A DNA stretch of 64,000 bases from CAVSQX01 sp963730225 (lineage in GTDB: Bacteria > Planctomycetota > Phycisphaerae > Tepidisphaerales > Tepidisphaeraceae), in NCBI GenBank assembly GCA_963730225.1, contig CAVSQX010000001.1, forward strand, positions 186,001 through 250,000, given 5' to 3'. Of this stretch, positions 44,248 through 52,953 are shown piece by piece; the stretch's first letter is position 1; each line of letters opens with the position of its first letter. The notes under the pieces are model-generated. The model saw only the letters and a program-made list of their open reading frames with translations. It ran no database searches and was not told where the DNA came from. Both the position numbers and the translations under genes were made by a program.

Positions 44248-47200
44248 TCACCTGCGGCGGCGACGGCCGATCAACCCCATGCCGCCCAAGGCCAGAAGAC
44301 CGAGCGTGGCCGGTTCGGGCACGGCCGCCGAGCCCCCGGCGACCTGCGCCGTGTTGCTCGCCACCATCTCCGCCGGAGCAGCCGCCAGGCTCGCGCCCTG
44401 CGTGTTGAAAGCGTTGTCGATCAGCGTGTAATCGTCACCGTTCACAACACCGTCGTAGTTGAAGTCGCCGTTGTGCCAGCCGGCGAGGGTGTTATTGAAT
44501 CCGTTGTCGATAAGTGTGTAGTCGTCGCCGTTGACGACGCCGTCGAGATTCGCATCGCCGAAATAGGTGTATTTCACCAGCACGTCGGTGTTGATCACGG
44601 TGCCGCCGTCGAACGTGCTGATCAACGTGCCGCCGCCCCCATCGTCGTTGAGCTCGTAACCCAGGGCGGTGTTGCTCACCGCTGCGGCGGAAGAAGAAGT
44701 GATTCCGTCACCGGTCCAATGCCCGCCGGCATAGCCCTGCGCGATCAGTGCCTGAACCTGGCTGACGCTCCCCTGGTGAATCACCATGTCGTTGTTAGTG
44801 AGATCGATCTTGCTGGTGGAATCGACCGCCAATCCACCCACGACCAGCACGCTGCGCTGCGAATGCGGCGTGGCGCTGTCGACAATCACATTGCCGGAAT
44901 TTTGCACGCTGAGCGTATTCAGGCGGTACAGCATGATTCCGCCCGTGCTGACCGCGCCGTAATCCAGCGTCCCGCCGTTGACCGTAGCCGAGACGCTTTC
45001 GCTCGTGTCGATGTTGCCCGGACCGTAGTCGGTGGAATCGGTGAAGGGATCGATCGAGCCGGAAACCAGTGTGATCGTTCCGCCCGCCGTGTACCCCGTG
45101 ACCACTCCTCCGCTGGTTGTGTACTGGGGCGCCGCCGCCACTTTGCCGACATTCAGCGTTGCGCCGGAGTTAATTTCCAGACTCGCCGGAGTCGCCACCG
45201 TCACGGTCGTGTTCAAATCTCTGGCGATGTTCAACGCTCCGCCGGCATCACCTGCCCGCGCCTGTACAATCAGGGTGCTGCCGCTTCCCCAGCTAATGTT
45301 CGCACTCACCGGATCGCCGGTCACCGGACTGATCGCATTCGGATCAGTCATGATGTTGATCGAACGGCCCCCCGAGCCCGCAGGCAACATCGGATCGTAA
45401 ACCAGGGCGGTCACCGTAGCGCCGTCGGAAAAGTTCACATCGGATCCAAGATTCGCCGCCACCGGATTGGTGCTGAATTCCGCGCCCGAGGTCGTATTGG
45501 TTGCCGTGGAATATTCAAAGCCCGTGGACGCGAAGTTGCCTCCGTTGAACGTGAGGGGATCGCGATATGAAATCGCCAGTGGCTGCGTGGTTCCGGCGTA
45601 GTCCGGGGAGTCAGCGCCAAAGGCGATCGTTCCGCTGTTGATGGTAATGGCATTGTTCGCACCGCTGTAGGTGGCTGAGCCGCCCTCGGCGGCCTGATAG
45701 CCGCCGGAGTTGAGCGCTTCGCCAAAGCCGGTGGGCAGAACCGGTCCGAGTTGGAAAATGCCCGTGGCTCCCATGTTCACTTCCCAGGTGCCGGAATACT
45801 GCGTACCGGTGGCGCTTTGCGACGTTCCACCCGAGGCCAGGTGCCAATCGCCGTTGCCGGTCACGTCGATGACGGCCGAGCTGCTCTGTCCACCGGTGCC
45901 GAGGTTGCGAATGGAGTTGCCCGTGATGAACGAATCCGTAGCGCCCGGCACGTTGAATGTAATCGTGCCGGATTCGGCGACGCCAAAGCCACCCGAGCCG
46001 GTCAGCTCGGCATGGCCCATGCCTTCCAGCGTGCCGCCGTCGTTCAGGTTGACGATCAAGCCGGTTCCAACGGTGTGTCCATCGGGCTCAAAACCGACGA
46101 ATGCATTGTTGATCAGGAATGTTCCACCACTGTTCACGGTGACGGTTCCCGTTCCGACTCCGCTGACGCCATTGCTGTCCACGCTGGTGACCTGAACGGT
46201 CGCGTTGGTGATGGTTGTTCCGCCGGAAAAGCCCGTTGCACCGGCAGCGCTGAGGGTCAGTGATCCACCGCCGTCAACCGTCAGCAATCCACCACCGGTC
46301 AAAGCGGAAGTGATGGTGGTGTTGAAGTTATTGGTATTGACGGTGCCCGGGCTGATCGAAACCGCCTGTGAGAAAGTGGTCGAAGCGCTGGGTTCGAGCG
46401 TGCCGCCGACCAAGTTGATGGGCGAGCTTCCCAGCGACGTTCCCGACCCGGCGACTAGCGTGCCGCCCGTGTTGACGATGATGCTGCTGACATTGACGGC
46501 CGCCGCGGGGTCGACATTCAGAGTCGCAGAATCAATCGTCACCGTGTTGCCGCCCAGAGCGGTGGAGGGGCCGACATTGAGCGTGCCCGTGTTGAGCGTC
46601 GTGCCTCCGCTGTAGGTGTTAGCACCGTTGTCCAGCGTAACGGTTCCCGCGCCGGAACTGTTCGATCCGTTAAGGACCAGCGAAGTCCCTCCCGTGATCG
46701 GCCCACCGGTGAGAGTGTAGCTCTTGGTCATGTTGCTAAAAGTGACGGCGCCGGGCGCAACGCCGGCGCTTGTGATGGTCACCGAGGTGGTTCCGCCGGC
46801 GGCATCGCTGAAGGTCACCAGATCGCCGGTGTGGAATGTGCTACCCGTGACGCCGTTTAACCACGTAGCGGTGGTGCCGGTGTCCCAGGTACCGTTACTG
46901 GTGACGCCCACCTCGCCGTTCCAGATGAGGTTGTTCGCCACGCCGCCGACGTTCAAGTCAACGATGTTGCCATTCAGCGTCAGCCCGAAGGTTCCAATGC
47001 CTGGCGTACTGCCCAGGTCCAAGTTGGTGTTGACTACGCCTCCGGAGACTCCGCCGGTGCTGAACAGCGGATAAGTTCCATTTCCCAGTCCGCCGAGGTT
47101 GAAGATGTCGACCAGGGCTACACCGGAGGTTGGAATGGTCAGGGTTCCGCCAACCACGACCTGATCGCTGCCGACGCCGCTGAAATCGAATTCGCTGTGA

Positions 47201-48639
47201 CTCCCGGCGGCGAGGTTGAGCGTGCTGCCCAGCGTCAGAGTTCCGACGGCTCCCACCCCTGCGGGGGCCAGATCACCGCTGTTCACCGAGACTGCGCCGG
47301 AGATGGTGCCGGTTCCGCCCAGCGTTCCACCGCCGACGGATACCGTTCCGCTGCCAGTGCCCGAGCCGCTGGTGTTGTTGACCAGTAGCGTTCCACCGTT
47401 GACGATCGTGCCGCCGGTGTACGAATTGTTGCCGGTGAGCGTGAGCTGACCCGTGTGGCTGGCGGCCAGGGTAAGACCGAAATTGGTCGTGTTTGCAGGA
47501 ATGCCCGAAGAGGTTATCGCCGGCGTTCCAAGCGTCGAAGCGTAGGTCGTGGTTTTTCCACCCGTGATCGTCAGCGTGCTGGGCGAGGTGGAGCTGTTCA
47601 GGATGCCCGCGGAGGTGCCAACGCTCGAGAGCGAATTGACGCTCTGGCTGTTGCCGTCAAGGTCCAGCGCCCCACAGGCGGTGTTGCCGGTCGCGCCGAT
47701 GGTCAGATCGGTCGTGGTTGGCAATGCATTGGTCACGCCAATCTGGACCAGGCCCAGAGCCGTAGCGATGTAGCCGTTGTTGACGGTCGTCGGCCCCGTG
47801 TATGTTTGCGGCGTCGCCACGACGACCGTTCCGGTTCCGCCAACGTTGTTGGTTTCGAACGTAAGACCCAACGTGTTCGAAGCCGTAATCGAAATAGCGC
47901 CGTTGAGCGTCAGTGTGTCGGCCGCAGTTGCACCGATCGCCAGACCCGTTGTGCTGCTGTTGTTGGTGATCGTTGTGTTGATGGACTGTGTTGAGCTGCC
48001 GCCATCGGTTCCGGCAATATCGACGGGCCCGGCGCCGGCTGTGTTGATGATAATCGGAACATTCCATGAAACGCCGGCGTTATCCAGGCCGTACTTGGCA
48101 TAACCCGAAAGGCTTCCCGTGAATGTCACCGTCGTCGGCGCGGTCACGCCGGTGGTGGTATTCATGGAATAAAAATACATCGTGTCGCCGGGATTCAGGA
48201 TATTCAGATTCGTCGCATTCCCCGGGTTGTTGGGATCACCAATATCAAGGTTGATGTGGAATGTTCGGCTCGATGTATTGGTCGTGACGGTATAACCCGT
48301 CGTCTCAAATATGGCAGCCGTTGAGCCGCCGCTGATTGTCCCACCTACCGTCACCGTGCCCGCGGTGCCCGTGAAGATGCTGTTCCCCTGCAATGCCGAC
48401 CAGGTCACATCGGCCGATCCATTCCACCAAAGCGCGGGGGTTGTAGTATTCCAGGTTCCCGTTCCACCCAGGCTCGCTCCGCTGCTGGCCGTCGGATCCC
48501 ACGAAATATCCGCCCGACTCGTTGGGGACAGAACCCCCGAAACGGCAACCGCCGCAAACAACGCCGCTTTTGCCTTTATTTTCTGGTTCGCCGAACCTCG
48601 ACGTGCAATAACAGAATTCTGACGCGCGAAACGCTTCAT
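44248..48639 (-). CDS. Giant autotransporter-repeat protein with dockerin-like repeats and PEP-CTERM tail
   Basis: A 1,463-residue exported protein; start ATG at 48639 with GGAGAGG upstream. A basic N-terminus and signal peptide (AALFAAVAVSGVLSPTSRA) are followed by Gly/Thr/Asn-rich beta-helix repeats of the autotransporter-associated strand type, such as NSYTGGTIVNGGTLLVNNTS and NTYSGGTTLNTGTLNVGPST. Near the end are two Ca-binding dockerin-like repeats, GDANLDGVVNGDDYTLID and GDFNYDGVVNGDDYTLID. The PEP-CTERM sorting tail follows: AAVPEPATLGLLALGGMGLI then GRRRRR. There is no translocator beta-barrel. It should be sorted to the surface by an exosortase, which is not in this window. Confidence 0.9.
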   Translation of the reverse strand: MKRFARQNSVIARRGSANQKIKAKAALFAAVAVSGVLSPTSRADISWDPTASSGASLGGTGTWNTTTPALWWNGSADVTWSALQGNSIFTGTAGTVTVGGTISGGSTAAIFETTGYTVTTNTSSRTFHINLDIGDPNNPGNATNLNILNPGDTMYFYSMNTTTGVTAPTTVTFTGSLSGYAKYGLDNAGVSWNVPIIINTAGAGPVDIAGTDGGSSTQSINTTITNNSSTTGLAIGATAADTLTLNGAISITASNTLGLTFETNNVGGTGTVVVATPQTYTGPTTVNNGYIATALGLVQIGVTNALPTTTDLTIGATGNTACGALDLDGNSQSVNSLSSVGTSAGILNSSTSPSTLTITGGKTTTYASTLGTPAITSSGIPANTTNFGLTLAASHTGQLTLTGNNSYTGGTIVNGGTLLVNNTSGSGTGSGTVSVGGGTLGGTGTISGAVSVNSGDLAPAGVGAVGTLTLGSTLNLAAGSHSEFDFSGVGSDQVVVGGTLTIPTSGVALVDIFNLGGLGNGTYPLFSTGGVSGGVVNTNLDLGSTPGIGTFGLTLNGNIVDLNVGGVANNLIWNGEVGVTSNGTWDTGTTATWLNGVTGSTFHTGDLVTFSDAAGGTTSVTITSAGVAPGAVTFSNMTKSYTLTGGPITGGTSLVLNGSNSSGAGTVTLDNGANTYSGGTTLNTGTLNVGPSTALGGNTVTIDSATLNVDPAAAVNVSSIIVNTGGTLVAGSGTSLGSSPINLVGGTLEPSASTTFSQAVSISPGTVNTNNFNTTITSALTGGGLLTVDGGGSLTLSAAGATGFSGGTTITNATVQVTSVDSNGVSGVGTGTVTVNSGGTFLINNAFVGFEPDGHTVGTGLIVNLNDGGTLEGMGHAELTGSGGFGVAESGTITFNVPGATDSFITGNSIRNLGTGGQSSSAVIDVTGNGDWHLASGGTSQSATGTQYSGTWEVNMGATGIFQLGPVLPTGFGEALNSGGYQAAEGGSATYSGANNAITINSGTIAFGADSPDYAGTTQPLAISYRDPLTFNGGNFASTGFEYSTATNTTSGAEFSTNPVAANLGSDVNFSDGATVTALVYDPMLPAGSGGRSINIMTDPNAISPVTGDPVSANISWGSGSTLIVQARAGDAGGALNIARDLNTTVTVATPASLEINSGATLNVGKVAAAPQYTTSGGVVTGYTAGGTITLVSGSIDPFTDSTDYGPGNIDTSESVSATVNGGTLDYGAVSTGGIMLYRLNTLSVQNSGNVIVDSATPHSQRSVLVVGGLAVDSTSKIDLTNNDMVIHQGSVSQVQALIAQGYAGGHWTGDGITSSSAAAVSNTALGYELNDDGGGGTLISTFDGGTVINTDVLVKYTYFGDANLDGVVNGDDYTLIDNGFNNTLAGWHNGDFNYDGVVNGDDYTLIDNAFNTQGASLAAAPAEMVASNTAQVAGGSAAVPEPATLGLLALGGMGLIGRRRRR

Positions 48640-48798
48640 TTTCAAATCCTCTCCAGCCCCTTTGCGGGGCAGAAAAAAAATCACTTCCGACTCTCTTCAC
48701 TTGTTTGGGAAGCCGTGTACGAAAGCATATCTCCAGAAGATCAGCGGTTGGTTAAACGCTGATTTGGATGCGCGCAAAATTCGAGTGGCTGCGGCAGA

Positions 48799-48827
48799 TA
48801 CTTATTTCCTTCAGCAACTCGCCTCAA
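48799..48827 (-). promoter_or_regulatory. Possible promoter of the PEP-CTERM gene
   Basis: On the minus strand TTGAGG (48827-48822) and TAAGTA (48804-48799) are separated by 17 nt. This would give a leader of about 150 nt before ATG 48639. Match quality is modest. Confidence 0.35.
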
Positions 48828-49404
48828 TGCGGTCTAATTTGAACTGAGTCGCAATTACTCACCCACATGTGCAGAAAGTATCTGAAAAACGGCCCTCGCG
48901 CTTCGCGCTGTACCAAACCAAGCCAATTTACCCCGAGATTATCGAGCCCGCAACTTTTTTCTTAATAATTCGTAAATTGGTTTCCGCCGACATCTCTCGA
49001 ATCCCATCCAAGTGCTTAAAAATAAAGAGGTTTTGGCTGTGCCCGCTGCGCAATTGCGCACCAACCAGGCAGCAAAATATCCTGAAATGGCTGTGGCGCA
49101 ACTCGGCATTTGGTTTGCGTCCACTTGGGACGTCCGATATGATAACGCAATCTTAACAATGAGTGTTTGTGTCGCCAATTTGCAGCATCTCTTTCCAATT
49201 TGCGCTCTTGGCTGACCGGGTGGGTCGAGTCTGTGTAAGCCAATCTGCCATGGACCCAGACATCGGTGGAGCAACGTGACCGTGCTCATGCGCGATTGTA
49301 AAGCCGTGTATTGCCGCCAAAGCGAAACTTCGGGGTTGCTTTCGCAACGTTGATTTGAGCTTAATCGAAATGAGGTATTGGCACATGCGCGCACTGGAAG
49401 AACG
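48828..49404. other. Intergenic stretch without a convincing gene
   Basis: This 577-nt, AT-richer stretch lies between the divergent PEP-CTERM gene and the membrane-protein gene at 49405. Short frames on both strands (for example 48869-49156 +) have no recognisable domain, start context or codon bias. The only structure I see is a 9-bp perfect inverted repeat, CCAATTTAC (48923-48931) with GTAAATTGG (48972-48980). It presumably holds the two divergent promoters. Confidence 0.5.
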
Positions 49405-49884
49405 ATGAAGAAGCAGGCCAAGATCAAAAACCCCGGAATGCGTGAGTTCTTGCGCGGCCCCGCCGGGCGCGCACTCATTGTCGGCTTCCTGGTTGCGTCG
49501 TTGGCGGCCGTGGGATGGTCGATCTGGTCTAATGTTCGCCCCGATGACTCGATCGTCGATGCCAACTCCCCGCTTTTCATCGATGCGACCAATGGTAAGA
49601 CGTTTCATCTCAAGCTCGAGCCCGGAATGACATATCCGGTCATTTCTCCCTACAGTGGACAAGCGACCGGTTACAAAGCCGAGTTATGCTATTGGAACAA
49701 AGACGGCACGATCAAGACCGATCCCACGCCGGTTCTGCTCAACAGCGACATTGGAAAACCAGGACCAACCTTCTGCCCCGACTGCGGACGACTCGTCGTT
49801 TCGCACAATCCCGTACCGCGCCCGGGAATGAACCCACCGCCCACCGAAGCCCAGTACAATGCTCGTCACGGCATTCAACCATAA
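49405..49884 (+). CDS. Single-pass membrane protein with CPDC motif, unknown function
   Basis: The family is not recognised. ATG 49405 gives 159 residues. A basic N-terminus is followed by one membrane helix (ALIVGFLVASLAAVGWSIW, about residues 27-45) and an exported domain. That domain contains YKAELCYWNKDGTIKTDPTP and a C-terminal CPDCGRLVVSH (C124 and C127) that could bind zinc or form a disulfide, then a Pro-rich end. It sits 14 nt upstream of a pseudopilin gene, a pairing that suggests a shared role in a type II secretion/pseudopilus-like surface system. That link is inference. Confidence 0.75.
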   Translation: MKKQAKIKNPGMREFLRGPAGRALIVGFLVASLAAVGWSIWSNVRPDDSIVDANSPLFIDATNGKTFHLKLEPGMTYPVISPYSGQATGYKAELCYWNKDGTIKTDPTPVLLNSDIGKPGPTFCPDCGRLVVSHNPVPRPGMNPPPTEAQYNARHGIQP

Positions 49885-49898
49885 AGGATTTATCGCCC

Positions 49899-50996
49899 AT
49901 GGCTCCTCGAATCCTGTCATCTCGCCAATCGCGATCAAAACGCAAACCCGCATTTACTTTGGTCGAGCTGTTGGTCGTGATCGGCATCATTGCATTGCTG
50001 GTCGCCATGCTTCTGCCCGCCCTGAACAAAGCTCGAAAGGCCGCCAACACCGTGAAATGTGCCGCCAACCTGCGCGCCATCACTCAGGGGATGATTATGT
50101 ACGCCCAGGCGTACAACGGCTACATCGTCGGAAGCCCCAACACCTCCGGCGCATTTCTTTTGAACGCCACCGCCACGCCCGCCTACAGTAATACTTACTC
50201 TCCAGGCATCAACCAGATATTCGATTGGGAATCTCCCCTGATGGACATCATGGGGCTGAAAGTTCAATACAGCAGCACCGCCGATGTGCCGGCCTACTCC
50301 AATGCCAGAGCCCGGCTGGACCGAGTGCTTTATCAGTTGAACTACGCCGGCTTCACGTGTCCCGAAAACCAGGCGATGTGCAGCCTTTACGCCCCGACCA
50401 CTGCGTTTCCCGGTACGACAGGATTGCCCGCGGCTGTGCCTTATCTCTCGTATTCCACCGCCGTTGTTTTCTTGTGGAAGCCCTACGACAACCTTAGCTT
50501 CGAAATACAGGACGCTCCCACCTACGAGACCCCGCCGGCGGGCTACGTCCCAAAGGTCTCAAAGGTCGGCGCGACCGCTAGAAAAATCTTTATCGCTGAC
50601 GGCGCTCGCTATCTCGTTTTCGCCGACAACGCATTCGACATGGATTTTAATTACGACGGTACCAATGGCGGAGCCTACGCCGATTATGGTGCTCAGAGTT
50701 CTTATGCCTACGGGCGGCAGCGCGGCCGCGCCCCCGGCAACGGCGTAACGACGGGTCCCGATGAACGCGTCCTCTGGGCCCGACACGGTAGCGGCAAGGC
50801 CGGTGGCATAGCCAATAGCTTCAAGTTTAACGCCGCATTCTACGACGGCCACGTTGAACTGCTCGGCGACCTCGAAGGCGCCAATCCGACATTCTGGGTC
50901 CCCAAGGGCTCCACGATCCTCAACAGCGAATTCTGGCCCGATGTGGCGGCAAAATATCTGAGCAGCCCCAGCGCCAATTTTGTTGCCAACGAATGA
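49899..50996 (+). CDS. Type IV pilin-like (pseudopilin) protein with prepilin cleavage motif
   Basis: ATG 49899 gives 365 residues. A short basic leader is followed by the prepilin peptidase/N-methylation motif AFTLVELLVVIGIIALLVAM, with the conserved Glu at +5, and the long N-terminal helix NKARKAANTVKCAANLRAIT. The body is beta-rich. The C-terminus has GIANSFKFNAAFYDGHVELL, the His...DG-type signature of planctomycete/verrucomicrobial pseudopilins (DUF1559-like group), with RH before it. Predicted to be processed by prepilin peptidase and exported. The frame is open upstream of 49899 only as a shadow of the preceding gene. Confidence 0.87.
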   Translation: MAPRILSSRQSRSKRKPAFTLVELLVVIGIIALLVAMLLPALNKARKAANTVKCAANLRAITQGMIMYAQAYNGYIVGSPNTSGAFLLNATATPAYSNTYSPGINQIFDWESPLMDIMGLKVQYSSTADVPAYSNARARLDRVLYQLNYAGFTCPENQAMCSLYAPTTAFPGTTGLPAAVPYLSYSTAVVFLWKPYDNLSFEIQDAPTYETPPAGYVPKVSKVGATARKIFIADGARYLVFADNAFDMDFNYDGTNGGAYADYGAQSSYAYGRQRGRAPGNGVTTGPDERVLWARHGSGKAGGIANSFKFNAAFYDGHVELLGDLEGANPTFWVPKGSTILNSEFWPDVAAKYLSSPSANFVANE

Positions 50997-51074
50997 CCCC
51001 AAGTCACCTTGGCTGATTCCATTCGTCGCCCATTTCAACTAAGCTGCCCGCCGCACTTTCGGCGGATATAGTTA

Positions 51075-52077
51075 ATGCAAGTCCTCCTCCTCGGCGGCAC
51101 GGGCCTCATCAGTGTCGGCATCGTCAAGCACCTGCTTCAACGCGGAGCCGCTGTCACCATCTTCAACCGCGCCCAGCGACCCAACTCGCTTCCCGCCGAC
51201 GTCAACCGGATCGTCGGCGATCGCAATAACTCCGACCAACTCCAAAACCTCGCCGCCGCTGGCCATTTCGATGTCGTGATCGACATGATCTGCTTCACGC
51301 CCCAGCAGGCCCAGGCGGCCGCCGCCGCTTTCGCCGGTAAATGCGAGCATTTCATCTTCTGCTCCACCGTCTGCACCTACGGCGTCAAAGTTCCCGAAAA
51401 AATCTTCATCGACGAGAATTTTCCGCAGGAGCCAATCAGCACCTACGGCAAAAACAAAGTCGAGTGCGAGAAGATCTTTCTCGCCGCCCACGCCGCCGGC
51501 CAATTCAAAACCACGATCATTCGCCCCAGCCACACCTACGGCCCCGGCAGCTCGATGATTGACAATCTCGAGCCCGACGCCGTCGCCTGGGACCGCATCG
51601 AGCGCGGCCTGCCCGTCCTCTGCGCCAGCGACGGCCTTGGCCTGTGGGTCTCCACTCATCGCGACGATTGCGGCAAACTCTTCGCCCACGCCGCCCTGAA
51701 CCCCGTTACCTTCGGCCAATCCTACAACGCCACCCGCGATCAGCATCTCACCTGGCGAGAATACTATCGCCAGTCCGCCGCCGCGCTCGGCAAGCCCGCC
51801 AAACTCATCTTCATGCCAACCGATTGGATCGTGAAGCACGATCCCGCGCTTTAATCTTCTCAAAGAAATCACCGGTTTTCACGGCGCCTACGATTCCTCC
51901 AAAGCCAAGCGCGACATCCCGCAATTCCGCTGCGAGATCGACTTGCGAGAAGGCGTTGCCCAAACCCTCGCCGACGTTCGCCGCCGCGGCGCGTGGAAGA
52001 ACAGCGTGGCCGACAGCCTCTATCAATCCATGATCGACCAAGCCCTCGCCACCGGCGCGCCCATCCACGACGCATGA
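51075..52077 (+). CDS. NAD(P)-dependent epimerase/dehydratase (frameshifted near 51848)
   Basis: Extended SDR-fold sugar-nucleotide-type enzyme. It has the dinucleotide-binding motif LLLGGTGLISVGIVKHLL at the N-terminus, FDVVIDMICFTPQQ, and STVCTYGVKVP with the YGKNKVECE catalytic Tyr-Lys segment. IIRPSHTYGPGSS follows. After IVKHDPA the frame breaks in a CG run near 51848. Two missing bases (or one extra) restore FNLLKEITGFHGAYDSSKAK and the C-terminal 70 residues. The corrected length is about 334 residues. The substrate is unknown. The upstream gap of 78 nt shows no clear promoter. Confidence 0.85.
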
Positions 52078-52100
52078 GCCGGTCCCTCCTCCACTTCGAA

Positions 52101-52146
52101 GTTGAGTGTTGAGCGTTGAATGTTGAGCGTTGAGTGTTGAGCGTTG
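52101..52146. repeat. One-armed heptamer array (GTTGAGC type)
   Basis: Six tandem 7-nt units plus four bases run without interruption: GTTGAGT, GTTGAGC, GTTGAAT, GTTGAGC, GTTGAGT, GTTGAGC, GTTG. They lie 24 nt after the epimerase stop and 51 nt before the next ATG. There is no complementary arm nearby, unlike the arrays in the ribosomal cluster, but the unit length and TTG core are the same. Confidence 0.9.
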
Positions 52147-52196
52147 CATTCCTCCCCTTGTAATCCCGCGCCCCCGATCTTAGTTTCTCCTCTCCC

Positions 52197-52946
52197 ATGC
52201 CCGACGTTGCCCTCTTCATCACCTGTCTCACCGACCAGTTCTATCCCCACGTCGGCGTCGCGGTGAGTAAAATCCTCGAGCATTTCGGCTGCGCCGTTCA
52301 TTTCCCTTCCGCCCAAACCTGCTGCGGCCAGCCGTTCTTCAACAACGGCTACCATCCGCAGGCCAAAGAACTCGCTCAACGATTTGTCGAAGTGTTTGAG
52401 CACTACCCGTACATCGTCACGCCCAGCGGAAGCTGCTGTGCGATGGTGCGCGAGCATTTTCCCCACCTGCTGGAAGACGATCCCGCCTATGCCCACGGCA
52501 TGCGCCACGTGGCCGCCCACACGTATGAATTCGTCGAGTTCCTCGACAAGGTGCTGCACGCCGATCTTTCCACGCTCTCGCTGCCGCGCTCGACCTCGGT
52601 GACTTACCATTACACCTGCCATCTCCGCGGCATCGGCGTGAAAGATGAAGGCGTGCGCTTGCTTCGCCAGATCGGCAACGTGGAATTTGTTCCCATGGAG
52701 AAGACCGATCAATGCTGCGGGTTCGGCGGCACGTTCGCCGTGAAGTACCCGGCCATCAGCGGCGCGATCGTCGAGGACAAGGTGAACTGCATCGCCGCCA
52801 CCAAGGCCCAGACGACCGTCTGCAACGACGCCGGCTGCACCATGAACATCAGCGGCATGTGCCACCGCGCCGGGGTCGATACGCAGGTTCGCCACGTCGC
52901 CGAGTTGATCGCCGAGGCGCTGCGCTTGGATATGCAGAAATGGTGA
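52197..52946 (+). CDS. LutA/GlcF-type CCG-domain Fe-S oxidoreductase subunit
   Basis: A 249-residue protein with two cysteine-rich CCG domains. The first is FITCLTDQFYP...AQTCCGQPFFNNGY with SGSCCAMVREHF; the second is YHYTCHLRG...TDQCCGFGGTFAVK with CNDAGCTMNISGMC. This is the LutA/YkgE layout, a subunit of L-lactate oxidation complexes or related heterodisulfide-reductase-like enzymes. The lutB and lutC partners are not adjacent; a PLP aminotransferase follows after 7 nt instead. The fold assignment is firm; a lactate role is only likely. Confidence 0.85.
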   Translation: MPDVALFITCLTDQFYPHVGVAVSKILEHFGCAVHFPSAQTCCGQPFFNNGYHPQAKELAQRFVEVFEHYPYIVTPSGSCCAMVREHFPHLLEDDPAYAHGMRHVAAHTYEFVEFLDKVLHADLSTLSLPRSTSVTYHYTCHLRGIGVKDEGVRLLRQIGNVEFVPMEKTDQCCGFGGTFAVKYPAISGAIVEDKVNCIAATKAQTTVCNDAGCTMNISGMCHRAGVDTQVRHVAELIAEALRLDMQKW

Positions 52947-52953
52947 GACGACG

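Noticed and set aside
44473..47994. Several + strand frames opposite the PEP-CTERM gene
   Set aside because: They are reverse-frame shadows of a low-complexity Gly/Thr-rich gene; none has a recognisable domain or start context.
48869..49156. A 95-residue + strand frame
   Set aside because: Atypical composition, no domain, no ribosome-binding site and no conserved neighbour; left as intergenic.
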